A DNA stretch of 37,704 nucleotides from Treponema sp. (lineage in GTDB: Bacteria; Spirochaetota; Spirochaetia; Treponematales; Breznakiellaceae), in NCBI GenBank assembly GCA_031280155.1, contig JAITHD010000096.1, positions 1 through 37,704 of the forward strand. Direction: 5' to 3'. The stretch's first letter is position 1, and each line of letters starts with the position of its first letter. The notes beneath the pieces were generated by a model. The model did not search any database and was not told where the DNA came from. It saw only the letters and a list, made by a program, of their open reading frames with translations. This document shows, piece after piece, positions 9,063 through 15,860 of this stretch. A program made the translations under genes and the position numbers.

Positions 9063-9900
9063 AATGTTCGGCTGTATACCTTTGGACCTTTTCATCATAA
9101 TCAGGGAGCTGAAAATTCAGCCGGTCAGCAACCGCTGCCGCGGCTTCTTTGAATAGGTCATGACACACGAAAAGCGCCTCTTGGATATGTTCAGCAGTAT
9201 CAGCGCGGAACGTTTTCAAAAGTTTTTCCCATGTTTTCAGAGGAAGGTATGTATTCATATACTTGTAACAGGGTCCCATATTTACCGAAAAATCGGTTTC
9301 AGTACCAATTTTCCAAGAAAACATCCGGAGCAGTTCTTTTCGGATAATCGACAGGTGTTCAGCGGCGTAGAGTAATTCCTGCCGGCATAGCCCTTTAACA
9401 ATATAGGCGGAAACCCACCAAAACTCATTACAGCAGTCGCTAAAATATGCTGGACTGGGCTTTTTGACCCAATAGTGCTGATCCTTCGGCTCCGGCAGAT
9501 TGGCAGTCTGCCCATCCTTGTCGAGCAGAATCTTGATGAGCGTATCACTATGGAGATAATTGTTAAGAGCGTTCAAAGGCATGAGGGTTAGATCGATCCT
9601 GTTGGCATCTTCAAAAAGCATAAGATACCCAAAGCGGTCTTTAAACGCCGAAGGAAACAGGGACATAGCATCCGGAGTCTGCATGATAATCCGATTTCCA
9701 AAATGTTCCAGCCAGCGTTGGTCCTCAATAAAAGGCTTCATAGCCGTAACCAGATACACAATATCATAGTCTTGAAACCTGTCTCGCGGGGCTTTGGGAT
9801 TTGTTCGGGAACCATTCATGCCTACTACCCGAATCCGTTCATCCTGCCTTGCACATGAAAGAATCAGCTCCATCATCTCTTGTTCAGTCCGCATAGTCAT
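9046..9900 (-). CDS. ANT(6)-family aminoglycoside nucleotidyltransferase-like protein
   Basis: The 284-residue protein matches the AadE/AadK family, which adenylylates streptomycin at the 6-position. Visible marks are VGMNGSRTNPKAPRDRFQDY-DIVY (the GS...DxD nucleotidyltransferase core), RIDLTLMP (third acidic residue), FSDCCNEFWWVSAYIVKGL, and a C-terminal helical substrate domain with MLRMFSW-type and TWEKLLKTF blocks. Length fits (280-300). Two in-frame Met codons (9900 and 9894) are possible; AAGGAAG lies about 12 bases before the first. The 3' end, CTTTTGG-GCGCCG-TAA on the coding strand, lies in a left-end fragment of the IS605-like family, so the last few residues may be element-derived. 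Real resistance is unproven; chromosomal members often have unknown substrates. Confidence 0.85.
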   Translation of the reverse strand: MTMRTEQEMMELILSCARQDERIRVVGMNGSRTNPKAPRDRFQDYDIVYLVTAMKPFIEDQRWLEHFGNRIIMQTPDAMSLFPSAFKDRFGYLMLFEDANRIDLTLMPLNALNNYLHSDTLIKILLDKDGQTANLPEPKDQHYWVKKPSPAYFSDCCNEFWWVSAYIVKGLCRQELLYAAEHLSIIRKELLRMFSWKIGTETDFSVNMGPCYKYMNTYLPLKTWEKLLKTFRADTAEHIQEALFVCHDLFKEAAAAVADRLNFQLPDYDEKVQRYTAEHLPKAP

Positions 9901-10063
9901 CTTTTCGTTATTCTTCCTTTTTCAATAATTTATTATAGATCCCATAATTTTCCAGGATTCTTTTATAACACTGAATCCCCGCAAAGGGCATTTATCGCCG
10001 CCTTTTCTCCGTGGATCTGTTCAGACTGGGCTGTGAACCGCCCCGGGCCCGCGTAAGCCGGGA
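9901..10063. other. Spacer with possible promoter and GC-rich hairpin
   Basis: A TATAAT sequence on the minus strand (9932-9937 region) could serve the nucleotidyltransferase gene, but I see no good -35. A GC-rich inverted repeat (CCGGG/CCCGG) near 10040-10060 follows the end of the next minus-strand gene and may terminate it. Confidence 0.35.
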
Positions 10064-10840
10064 CTACCAGAATTTCCGGTTGGAAAACGGCGGTGTTACT
10101 TTTACATCTTCACCGGAAGGTTCAATAACGTAGAAACCCTGTTTTAAGGCGTATGTCTTTACCTCTTCACCGGCGACCGCAGCGGCTAGTGATCCATAAA
10201 ACTTCCGGTCGTCTCCGTGCAGATCCGCGTAAGCCCGGATTTTTTCCATACGTTTAATGTGTTCGTCAATATTGTCGGTCTTGAGATGTATCTTCACCTC
10301 AACCGCCATAGCCTCGCCGCCGTTTTCCAGAAGCGCGTCTATCTCCGCGTGTATACGATGTTCCTTATCGTCGAGATTTACGTTCTCGCTCAATTTACTG
10401 AAATTAAAGCCGTATTTTTTGAATTTTTCCTTCAAATTGGGGACAAGGGTATGTTCAGCGAATTCCCCGAACCGGTTGCCCAGATGTCCGACCGCTTTTT
10501 GAAGCTCTGCGATGTTTTTCTCTGTGTTTACCTGAAACGCCTCTGTACTTGCCCGAAGCTCTGCGATGTTCTTTTCTGTGCTTGCCCGAAACGCCTCTGT
10601 GTTTACCTGAAACGCCTCTGTACTTGCCCGAAGCTCTGTGATGTTCTTTTCTGTGCTTGCCCGAAGCTCTGTGATGTTCTTTTCTGTGCTTGCCCGAAGC
10701 TCTGCGATGTTCTTTTCTGTGCTTGCCTGAAACGCCGCAAGTCCTTTTGCGTTCTCTTCCTGAATTTTTTCGGTTCTGTCTAAGGTTTCCCAAATACGCT
10801 TGTACAGCGGGGACTTTCGTTTCTTCCTTCCTATAGTCAT
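10064..10840 (-). CDS. Coiled-coil protein with PD-(D/E)XK nuclease-like C-terminus (DUF3782-like)
   Basis: The frame is open from 10930, but GGAG five bases before the ATG at 10840 makes that the likely start, giving 258 residues. The basic N-terminus (IGRKKRKSPLYKRIWETL) leads into a long coiled coil. It is built from near-identical 11-residue units (ASTEKNIAELR, ASTEKNITELR, ASTEAFQVNTE). The C-terminal 130 residues contain HAEIDALLENGGEAMAVEVK, where the E..D...EVK spacing fits a PD-(D/E)XK catalytic core. This layout is that of DUF3782-type proteins common near mobile DNA. The nuclease activity and biological role are not established. Confidence 0.65.
   Translation of the reverse strand: MTIGRKKRKSPLYKRIWETLDRTEKIQEENAKGLAAFQASTEKNIAELRASTEKNITELRASTEKNITELRASTEAFQVNTEAFRASTEKNIAELRASTEAFQVNTEKNIAELQKAVGHLGNRFGEFAEHTLVPNLKEKFKKYGFNFSKLSENVNLDDKEHRIHAEIDALLENGGEAMAVEVKIHLKTDNIDEHIKRMEKIRAYADLHGDDRKFYGSLAAAVAGEEVKTYALKQGFYVIEPSGEDVKVTPPFSNRKFW
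10510..10735 (-). repeat. 33-bp coding tandem repeats (coiled-coil units)
   Basis: About six units of 33 bases, or a multiple of it, encode the STEKN(I)xELRA heptad-like pattern in the DUF3782-like gene. Identity between units is high at DNA level, so copy number could change by slippage or recombination without breaking the frame. Confidence 0.7.
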
Positions 10841-10930
10841 AACGTCTCCACTTCTAAAAATATGCCGTTTCAGAGGGCCGGTCAAGATATTCCACCGTAA
10901 GTCCGCACTTGCCGTCTTTGCTCCCCGCAA

Positions 10931-11114
10931 GGCGCTTTGCCAAACGCGCCGCTGGTTCCGCAGGCTATAGCGCCTGCTTGGTAATCCTACCCGTCAAAAA
11001 GGCAGTGTGCGCCGTACTTTGCATGTTGCTTTATTCTTTTTTACAGGATATTATCAGTTTTGTTTTTTATTGTTTCGAATAAGGTACAAATAGTATCAAC
11101 AAGAAAAAATAAGG
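10931..11114. other. Spacer with no recognised gene
   Basis: I find no ORF, promoter or repeat here that I can support. The stretch becomes AT-rich toward 11114, where the 164-bp repeat begins. Confidence 0.4.
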
Positions 11115-11278
11115 TGGACTTTACCCTGTTAGGTAGAGAGAATTAAGCGGTCAAGTTCCATGGAAATCCGTTATGCCCACAATAGTCAAGAGCCTAATGT
11201 AAACGGATTCGGTTATAATACGCCTCGATGCACATGAATAACGGCTGCCGAACTTCGGCTTCCGGGTGTTTACCGCCC
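11115..11278 (-). repeat. IS3-family transposase tail fragment, copy 1
   Basis: The minus strand encodes IEAYYNRIRLH, a stop, then ALDYCGHNGFPWNLTA and a stop: the C-terminus of an IS3/IS150-type integrase-fold transposase. A second copy with about 85-90% identity lies at 29993-30158, with matching boundaries on both sides. The fragment joins the broken relB gene at its 3' side. Confidence 0.75.
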
Positions 11279-11500
11279 GCTGTTTCCAATTGCGCTATGG
11301 ACTGTTCCAGCCGTTTAAGGTTCACCGGATTATAAAACGGGTCGGGACGGGTCGTTACAACAAATGGGATACCTCCCCTGCCGGAGAGACTGCCGGATAA
11401 AAATGGTAAAGGCTCCCGAAAGAGTAAGCCCAAGTTCGTTAAAGAGCTGTTCAGCCTCGATTTTCAAGTTGTCGTCAATTCGTATACTAATCTGTGCCAT
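11194..11500 (-). pseudogene. relB: relB/dinJ-type antitoxin, frameshifted and truncated
   Basis: From ATG 11500 the minus strand reads MAQISIRIDDNLKIEAEQLF, then NELGLTLSGAFTIFIRQSLRQG, the canonical RelB/DinJ N-terminus (ribbon-helix-helix DNA binding). After RQG the frame is lost near 11380 in a run of G. In the next frame the rest follows: GGIPFVVTTRPDPFYNPVNL, then KRLEQSIAQLETAGG. Removing one G restores the family sequence. The normal C-terminus is then replaced by the IS3-tail repeat (KHPEAEVRQ). No relE/yafQ-type toxin gene follows. The gene is therefore doubly damaged, unless the frameshift is a sequencing error. The promoter and palindrome upstream look intact. Confidence 0.8.
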
Positions 11501-11523
11501 ACGGCAAACTTTTGTAATTCAAA

Positions 11524-11549
11524 ATATACCATTTGGTATGATTTGTCAA
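11524..11549 (-). promoter_or_regulatory. relB promoter with palindromic operator
   Basis: On the minus strand TTGACA (11549-11544) is followed after 17 bases by TATTTT. Inside the spacer lies ATACCA-AA-TGGTAT (11526-11539), a perfect 6+2+6 palindrome placed where RelB-type antitoxins autorepress. Confidence 0.65.
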
Positions 11550-11819
11550 TGAAATGATTGTATATGTTGTTGTTTGCCGGAAATTTCCTTCCTATTACGC
11601 CCGCTCTGCTAATCCGTCTTGAAAGTAGGAAATATCTGGCTATGGAGTTGAATACTTTGGAATTAAAATGGCATGGCGGGAGCAGCCCCGGAGCCGTCAT
11701 TCAGGGCTGAGGGATTATTTTTCACCTACTTTAAAGGTAAAAACTGTCAATAATTTATGAATATTTGTAGACATAATTTTTATAAACTCATATAATTCTT
11801 TATATAACAAATAATTATG
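11550..11819. other. Spacer with one doubtful small ORF
   Basis: A 48-codon frame runs from ATG 11564 to TGA 11710, with no SD and no family resemblance that I recognise. The remainder to 11819 is very AT-rich. Confidence 0.25.
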
Positions 11820-11844
11820 TTGATATATACACCTAACATATCAA
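11820..11844. promoter_or_regulatory. Inverted repeat upstream of the cupin gene
   Basis: TTGATAT (11820-11826) and ATATCAA (11838-11844) form a perfect 7-bp inverted repeat with an 11-base spacer. They lie about 30 bases before the cupin ATG in an AT-rich promoter region, a possible operator. Confidence 0.4.
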
Positions 11845-11871
11845 TATACGAATATAAATTGTAAGGATATC

Positions 11872-12228
11872 ATGAATAACAATCATAAAGACCAGCCTTG
11901 GATTTTTAACCAAGCTATTGAGGCGGAACAAACCGCTCCTGGGGTGAGCCGTAAAGTGCTTGCCTATTGCGACGCTCTGATGTGCGTGGAAAACCATTTT
12001 GAAACCGGCGCGGCCGGCGCGCTTCACCATCACCCCCATACCCAGATTACCTATGTAGCTGAAGGCAGATTCCGCTTTACTATTGGAGATGAAACCCATG
12101 AAGTAACCAAAGGAGACGCCCTTTTAAAACAAAACGCCGTTATACATGGGTGCGAATGTCTTGAAAAAGGCGTATTAATCGATTTTTTCACGCCTCTTAG
12201 ACAAGATTTTTTATCGAAACTGCCGTAA
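11872..12228 (+). CDS. Small cupin-domain protein
   Basis: The 118-residue protein is a single cupin barrel. The first cupin motif is ALHHHPHTQITYVAEGRFRF (metal-binding His cluster and trailing Glu/Gly) and the second is GDALLKQNAVIHGCECLEKG. Stand-alone cupins of this kind serve as small metal-dependent enzymes or sugar/ligand sensors; the substrate is not deducible. AAGGA lies about five bases before ATG. The gene ends in CTG-CCG-TAA, which is also the left-end motif of element copy B, so its last residues (about LSKLP) may derive from that insertion. Confidence 0.8.
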   Translation: MNNNHKDQPWIFNQAIEAEQTAPGVSRKVLAYCDALMCVENHFETGAAGALHHHPHTQITYVAEGRFRFTIGDETHEVTKGDALLKQNAVIHGCECLEKGVLIDFFTPLRQDFLSKLP

Positions 12229-12483
12229 AGCCTTATAAAAAAACCCCTTTGGCATTTAGGCAAAAAGACTAGGTGATAATGAGCATATTGAAAGACCTAC
12301 CCACGCAGCCTGGGGAAGTAACGTCTATGGATATGGCGGCTCTGGCTCTTGGCAACAAGCGTGAAACCGCCGTAGAAATACCTGCTTAGAAAAAAAAAGC
12401 GGGAAGGAAGTAGAAATCTTAGGGAACAAGCCGGGCAATCGACCCAAGCCCTAGAAAAAACCTTTAGGCAGGGGGCATCTGAC
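12211..12483 (+). mobile_element. IS200/IS605-like remnant, copy B
   Basis: The left end (TTATCGAAACTGCCGTAAAG, then CCTTATA and CCCCTTT) is followed by GACCTACCC and a hairpin whose reverse strand reads GACGTTACTTCCC. Next come a TnpB C-terminal tail, an A-run with GCGGG, the GAAATCTTAGGGAACAAGCC segment, and a right end (CCTTTAGGCAGGGGGCATCT then GAC). Orientation follows the tnpB tail. The transposase body is missing. Confidence 0.75.
12279..12389 (+). pseudogene. TnpB C-terminal remnant in copy B
   Basis: The 36-codon frame contains EVTSMDMAALALGN then KRETAVEIPA and a stop. This resembles the EVTxxxxEALA-type C-terminus of IS605 OrfB/TnpB, beyond the catalytic domain. Copy C at 14893-14988 keeps the same tail with six substitutions. 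It begins with ATG by chance or by frame reuse; no independent function is implied. Confidence 0.6.
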
Positions 12484-12504
12484 CGAATTAACCCACGAAA
12501 ACAG

Positions 12505-12528
12505 GAGTGAGGAACTGAGTCCTCACTC
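12505..12528 (-). terminator. Hairpin downstream of asd
   Basis: GAGTGAGGA (12505-12513) and TCCTCACTC (12520-12528) form a perfect 9-bp stem with a six-base loop, nine bases beyond the asd stop codon. On the minus strand it is followed by a short T-run (CTGTTTTCG), a moderate intrinsic terminator. Confidence 0.6.
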
Positions 12529-12536
12529 GGTTGTCC

Positions 12537-13637
12537 TTATTTGATAAATCCCTTGGTTTTGAGCAGTTCCGCATTCAGAATGCCGCCGCCGGCGGCGCCT
12601 CTAACGGTATTGTGAGAGAGTCCTACAAAACGGAGGTCAAAAATGTTGCAGGGACGAATCCGTCCTACGGTCGCCGCCATAGCCTTGTCGGTGTCCCGAT
12701 CTTTTCTTGGCTGAGGACGATCCGCTTCTTCCCGCAGAATAATGGGATGTTTAGGCGCCATAGGAAGGTCCAACTCTTGGGGCAGACTGGTAAAAGACGC
12801 CCAAATCTGTTTTACCTCCTCAATCGACGGTTTTTGAGTACCAAATTCCAGACTGACACACGCGGTATGCCCGTCTGTTACAGGTACGCGGTTACAATGA
12901 GCGCTGATCTTGGGATACTCGGCGTTCTGAAAAACCCCGTTACTGATAGAACCAAAAATTTTAAGAGGCTCCTCCTCGGATTTTTCTTCTTCTCCTCCAA
13001 TGTAGGGAACTACATTGTCGATGACGTTTAGACTCGGTACTCCCGGATAGCCCGCGCCGGAAAGCGCCTGCATCGTTGTTACTATCACCCGCTGAATCTG
13101 ATAGCCTGCTTTGATAAGCGCCCAGATCGGCGTAGTATAGCTTTGAATGGAACAATTCGGCTTGACCGCGATAAAGCCCTTATCCCAGCCCCTTGATTTC
13201 CGCTGGAGGGGAATAATATCCGCATGGTGGGGATTCACCTCGGCAATGAGTACCGGCACGTCCTGAGTCCAGCGGTTTGCGGAAGCATTGGAAATAACCG
13301 GAATCCCCGCGGCGGCATAGCGTTCCTCCAGAGTTTTAACCGCGTCTTTTTCCATTTCAAGCGCGGAAAACACAAAGCTCAAATCTCCCCGCTTAACCGC
13401 TTCCTCGGCGCGAGATACCTGATTAGCGTCTTCCACAATAAGCGATTCTACGCCGTTGCCCCACATTTTTGTATGATGCCAGCGTCCGGCGGTTACGTCT
13501 TTATATGCTTTACCAGCGCTCCGAGGGGAAGCGGCTACATACCGCACTTCAAACCAGGGATGTTCCGCAAGAAGGGCAATATATTGCTGCCCTACCAAGC
13601 CGGTTGCTCCAAGTATTCCAACCGGAATTTTAGTCAT
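12537..13637 (-). CDS. asd: Aspartate-semialdehyde dehydrogenase
   Basis: The 366-residue enzyme reduces aspartyl phosphate to aspartate semialdehyde, the branch point to lysine, threonine and methionine. It has the NADP-binding start GILGATGLVGQQY and the catalytic-cysteine block AVKPNCSIQSYTTP. TTMQALSGAGYPGVPSLNV and CNRVPVTDGHTACVSLEF (substrate-binding Arg and general-base His) follow. The PNCSIQ form belongs to the archaeal/fungal-type ASADH subgroup. AAGGAGAA before ATG 13637 supports the start. dapA lies upstream on the same strand after a 181-base gap, so the two steps are probably transcribed together. Confidence 0.95.
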   Translation of the reverse strand: MTKIPVGILGATGLVGQQYIALLAEHPWFEVRYVAASPRSAGKAYKDVTAGRWHHTKMWGNGVESLIVEDANQVSRAEEAVKRGDLSFVFSALEMEKDAVKTLEERYAAAGIPVISNASANRWTQDVPVLIAEVNPHHADIIPLQRKSRGWDKGFIAVKPNCSIQSYTTPIWALIKAGYQIQRVIVTTMQALSGAGYPGVPSLNVIDNVVPYIGGEEEKSEEEPLKIFGSISNGVFQNAEYPKISAHCNRVPVTDGHTACVSLEFGTQKPSIEEVKQIWASFTSLPQELDLPMAPKHPIILREEADRPQPRKDRDTDKAMAATVGRIRPCNIFDLRFVGLSHNTVRGAAGGGILNAELLKTKGFIK

Positions 13638-13746
13638 ATAGGTTCTCCTTACTATTTAATAAAATCGAAGCTCAATGGCAGCTTTCTGCCATGGAACAGG
13701 CGAATCCTCGAAAAAATCCACAGCTTGTACCAGTCTGGGGAACTGA

Positions 13747-13767
13747 AATCCGTGTTAATCTGTGGAC
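13747..13767 (+). repeat. Dispersed short motif, copy 1
   Basis: AATCCGTGTTAATCTGTGGA plus C in the dapA-asd gap. Close relatives lie at 29576-29595 (reverse strand) and 37344-37363. Confidence 0.5.
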
Positions 13768-13818
13768 CTCATAGAGGTATTCTTAAAGGCAACAACTATA
13801 TATACGCGAAGCCGCTCC

Positions 13819-14733
13819 TTAGAAACCGGACAGGGTAAACCCTAGTTCCTCTAACGCCGCTTTGAGCACAGGTTCGCTGCGTTTCGATAAGGGACCCAGA
13901 GGAAGCCTCACAGGCCCTCCGGGAAGTCCCGCCCAGGTCATAGCGGTCTTAATGGGGATCGGGTTAGTTTCAATAAAAGCCGCTTTGATAAACGGCAGCA
14001 ACTCATAGTGAAGCCTTCGACATTCCGCAAAATTTCCCTCAAGTCCGGCTTTGGTCAGAGCTGCAATTTTATCCGGCACAAGATTGGATATAACCGATAC
14101 AATGCCGTCCCCTCCAAGGGCGAGGAGCGGCAGGGTAAACCCGTCGTCCCCAGAGAGAACCCCAAAAGAACCGGCTTCAGCTTTTCGCCGGTCCCGGACA
14201 TCCCGAATAATATCCCCCATCTGGGTAATATCCCCGGAAGATTCTTTCACCCCGATAATTCCGGGAATCTGGGAAACCTGTTCCATAAGCGGCGCGGGAA
14301 TATTCCGGCCGGTTCGGGAAGCGATGTTGTAGACGACAATAGGCAGCCCTCCCTGTTGGGCTGTTGCTTCAAAATGCCGAAGCAGTCCGGTGTCATTCGG
14401 TTTATTGTAATACGGGGTGACCACTAAGGCGGCGTCAGCTCCCAAGGATTTTACGTGTTTGGTGTATTCAATCGTATGTTTCGTAGCATTAGAACCAGTC
14501 CCCACGATAATAGGAACCTGTCCTTTCGCTTCCTTGACCGCAATCTGAAGCAGCGTATCCTTTTCTTCCTGCTCCAACGTCGGGGTTTCCCCGGTGGTTC
14601 CCAGAGGAACCAGACCGTCAATGCCTGCTTCAAGCTGGAAATTGATGAGTCTGCGAAATCCCTCATAGTCTACCTCACCAGTTTCCTTCATAGGGGTAAT
14701 CAGCGCGGTAAAAGCGCCTCTTAACTGTATCAT
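13819..14733 (-). CDS. dapA: 4-hydroxy-tetrahydrodipicolinate synthase
   Basis: The 304-residue TIM-barrel enzyme condenses pyruvate with aspartate semialdehyde, the first committed step to diaminopimelate and lysine. Visible residues are VPLGTTGETPTL (Thr-Thr of the catalytic triad), VVTPYYNKP (catalytic Tyr), YNIASRTGRN (substrate Arg) and GIIGVKESSGD (Schiff-base Lys). Length is normal. The ATG at 14733 has only a weak SD. A possible promoter is TTGCAT and TAAACT with 17 bases between, just upstream on the minus strand. Product flow fits the downstream asd gene. Element copy C begins about 80 bases upstream of the start. Confidence 0.95.
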   Translation of the reverse strand: MIQLRGAFTALITPMKETGEVDYEGFRRLINFQLEAGIDGLVPLGTTGETPTLEQEEKDTLLQIAVKEAKGQVPIIVGTGSNATKHTIEYTKHVKSLGADAALVVTPYYNKPNDTGLLRHFEATAQQGGLPIVVYNIASRTGRNIPAPLMEQVSQIPGIIGVKESSGDITQMGDIIRDVRDRRKAEAGSFGVLSGDDGFTLPLLALGGDGIVSVISNLVPDKIAALTKAGLEGNFAECRRLHYELLPFIKAAFIETNPIPIKTAMTWAGLPGGPVRLPLGPLSKRSEPVLKAALEELGFTLSGF

Positions 14734-14892
14734 AATCTATAAGTTTATCAAAAACCGTATAAATATGCAATGGAGCAAAACCCTCACTTGAAAGGATTCC
14801 CTGCTTGGGATAAACAGTATCGAAACCGCTGTAAAACCTTATAGAAAAACCCCTTTGACATATAGGCAAAGACTAGGTGATAATGAGCATAA

Positions 14893-14988
14893 GACCTACC
14901 CACAGGGCGTGGGGAAGTAACGTCTATGGATATGGAGGCTCCGGCTCTTGGAAACAGGAGTGAAACCGCCGTAGAAATACCCGCTTAG
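14893..14988 (+). pseudogene. TnpB C-terminal remnant in copy C
   Basis: After a TAA at 14890 the frame reads DLPTGRGEVTSMDMEAPALG, then NRSETAVEIPA and a stop. It is the same tail as in copy B. Upstream the frame is closed, so it cannot be expressed as part of a transposase. Confidence 0.6.
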
Positions 14989-15024
14989 AAAAAAGAAAAA
15001 AGAAAAAAGAAAAAAAAGAAAAGA
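14986..15024 (+). repeat. A-rich simple repeat inside copy C
   Basis: Several units of A(4-8)G follow the tnpB-tail stop. The equivalent spot in copies A and B is a single run of nine A. The tract therefore looks expanded by slippage. Confidence 0.7.
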
Positions 15025-15109
15025 GCGGGAAGAAAGCTGAAATCTTAGGGAACAAGCCGGGCAGCCGACCCAAGCCCTAGAAAAAATCTTTAGGCAGGGG
15101 GAGCTGACG

Positions 15110-15736
15110 ATTCAATACTTACTATTTGATCTGGACAATACCTTGTATTCAGCCCGGTATAGGCTGGAGGATAATGTATATCAACGTATAGCCGAATTTA
15201 TCGCCGCCTATCTGGGGGTTTCGCCGGAAGAGGGTATGCGCCAGCGGTATGAACAGATTGGTCAGTACGGCACTGCCTTGGAATGGCTGAGAGCTGAAAA
15301 GGGGTTTATGGATATTGAAGCCTACTACGCCGCGATTCACCCCCCAAACGAAGCGGATTCTTTGCCCCAAGACCCTAAACTCAGAACGTTTCTTGAATCC
15401 CTTCATCTGCCTCTGGGGATACTTACCAATTCTCCCAGAGAACATGCGGATCGAATTCTTGATAAACTAGGGGTTTCCGATCTGTTTACTCATGTCTTTG
15501 ACATACGCTGGAATCAATTCAGGGGAAAACCCGCGCCGGAAGCGTTCCGCCGGGTTCTTGAGGTCTTAGGGACTCGTCCGGAAACAACGCTTTTTATTGA
15601 CGACATGCCCCGCTGCGTGGAGGGCTACTGTGGAATACGCGGAAAAGGACTGCTTCTGGACGAAGGCGGCATATACCCTGACTATCCGGGGGACCGAATC
15701 CGAACGCTGCCGGAACTCAGGTTTTTTTTATCATAA
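15110..15736 (+). CDS. HAD-superfamily pyrimidine 5'-nucleotidase-like phosphatase with lost start codon
   Basis: The protein is a SDT1/YjjG-like HAD phosphatase. Motif I LLFDLDNTLYSA contains the nucleophile and acid Asp, motif II is GILTNSP, a Lys follows in FRGKPAPEAF (motif III), and motif IV is TLFIDDMPRC. A helical cap lies between motifs I and II. The first ordinary start in frame is TTG 15143, which would delete motif I. The frame stays open upstream, through ATT 15110, ACG 15107 and CTG 15104. GGGGGAG (15097-15103), part of element copy C, sits six bases before ATT. I give ATT 15110 as the most plausible rare start; the gene may instead be silenced. Its stop codon lies in the left end of copy D. 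Confidence 0.7.
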   Translation: MQYLLFDLDNTLYSARYRLEDNVYQRIAEFIAAYLGVSPEEGMRQRYEQIGQYGTALEWLRAEKGFMDIEAYYAAIHPPNEADSLPQDPKLRTFLESLHLPLGILTNSPREHADRILDKLGVSDLFTHVFDIRWNQFRGKPAPEAFRRVLEVLGTRPETTLFIDDMPRCVEGYCGIRGKGLLLDEGGIYPDYPGDRIRTLPELRFFLS

Positions 15737-15860
15737 CCGCCGTAAAACCCCGGGATTTTGAGCGGGATTTTACGGAGTTTTTACGAAAACCAAGCTATAC
15801 CCCTGGCAGGTATCGTTGAAGCAAGACTCCCCACGCCTAAAGGCGGGGGGAGTCGGTCTT
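15727..15860 (+). mobile_element. IS200/IS605-like remnant, copy D
   Basis: The left end TTATCATAACCGCCGTAAAA overlaps the HAD stop. A frame follows reading FYENQAIPLAGIVEARLP. This corresponds to the LYENQALSPWHVSMK reading of copy E on its minus strand, both resembling TnpB C-terminal extensions. ACTCCCCACGCCTAAAGGCG then GGGGGAGT is the right-end hairpin. No canonical AGCTGAC end is seen, so the right boundary is approximate. Confidence 0.6.

Larger units (their letters stand above)
14816..15108 (+). mobile_element. IS200/IS605-like remnant, copy C
   Basis: The left end GTATCGAAACCGCTGTAAAA is followed by CCTTATAGAAAAACCCCTTT. GACCTACCCACAGGGCGTGG follows, its reverse strand giving the GACGTTACTTCCC hairpin. 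A TnpB tail, an expanded A-rich tract, GAAATCTTAGGGAACAAGCC and the right end TTTAGGCAGGGGGAGCTGAC complete it. It is the closest relative of copy B. Its right end abuts the HAD gene, in place of an ordinary start codon. Confidence 0.75.

Noticed and set aside
10510-10735. Possible CRISPR array from regularly spaced repeats
   Set aside because: The repeats are contiguous, encode heptad-like protein units in frame and lack unique spacers. No cas gene is nearby.
10217-10783. Plus-strand frame with repeated Cys-Pro-Lys-Leu-Cys units, looking like a cysteine-rich repeat protein
   Set aside because: It is the antisense shadow of the 33-bp coiled-coil repeats of the minus-strand gene, which has a proper SD and a recognisable C-terminal domain.
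12279-12389. 36-residue ORF as a functional small protein
   Set aside because: Its sequence matches the tail seen in copy C, where the frame is closed upstream, so it is better explained as a TnpB remnant.
13638-13818. Lysine riboswitch or leader peptide between dapA and asd
   Set aside because: The gap lacks a recognisable lysine-aptamer layout, and it lies between the genes rather than before dapA.
14986-15024. A-rich tandem units resembling short direct repeats of an array or origin
   Set aside because: It is a simple slippage tract inside an element copy; no DnaA boxes or spacers accompany it.
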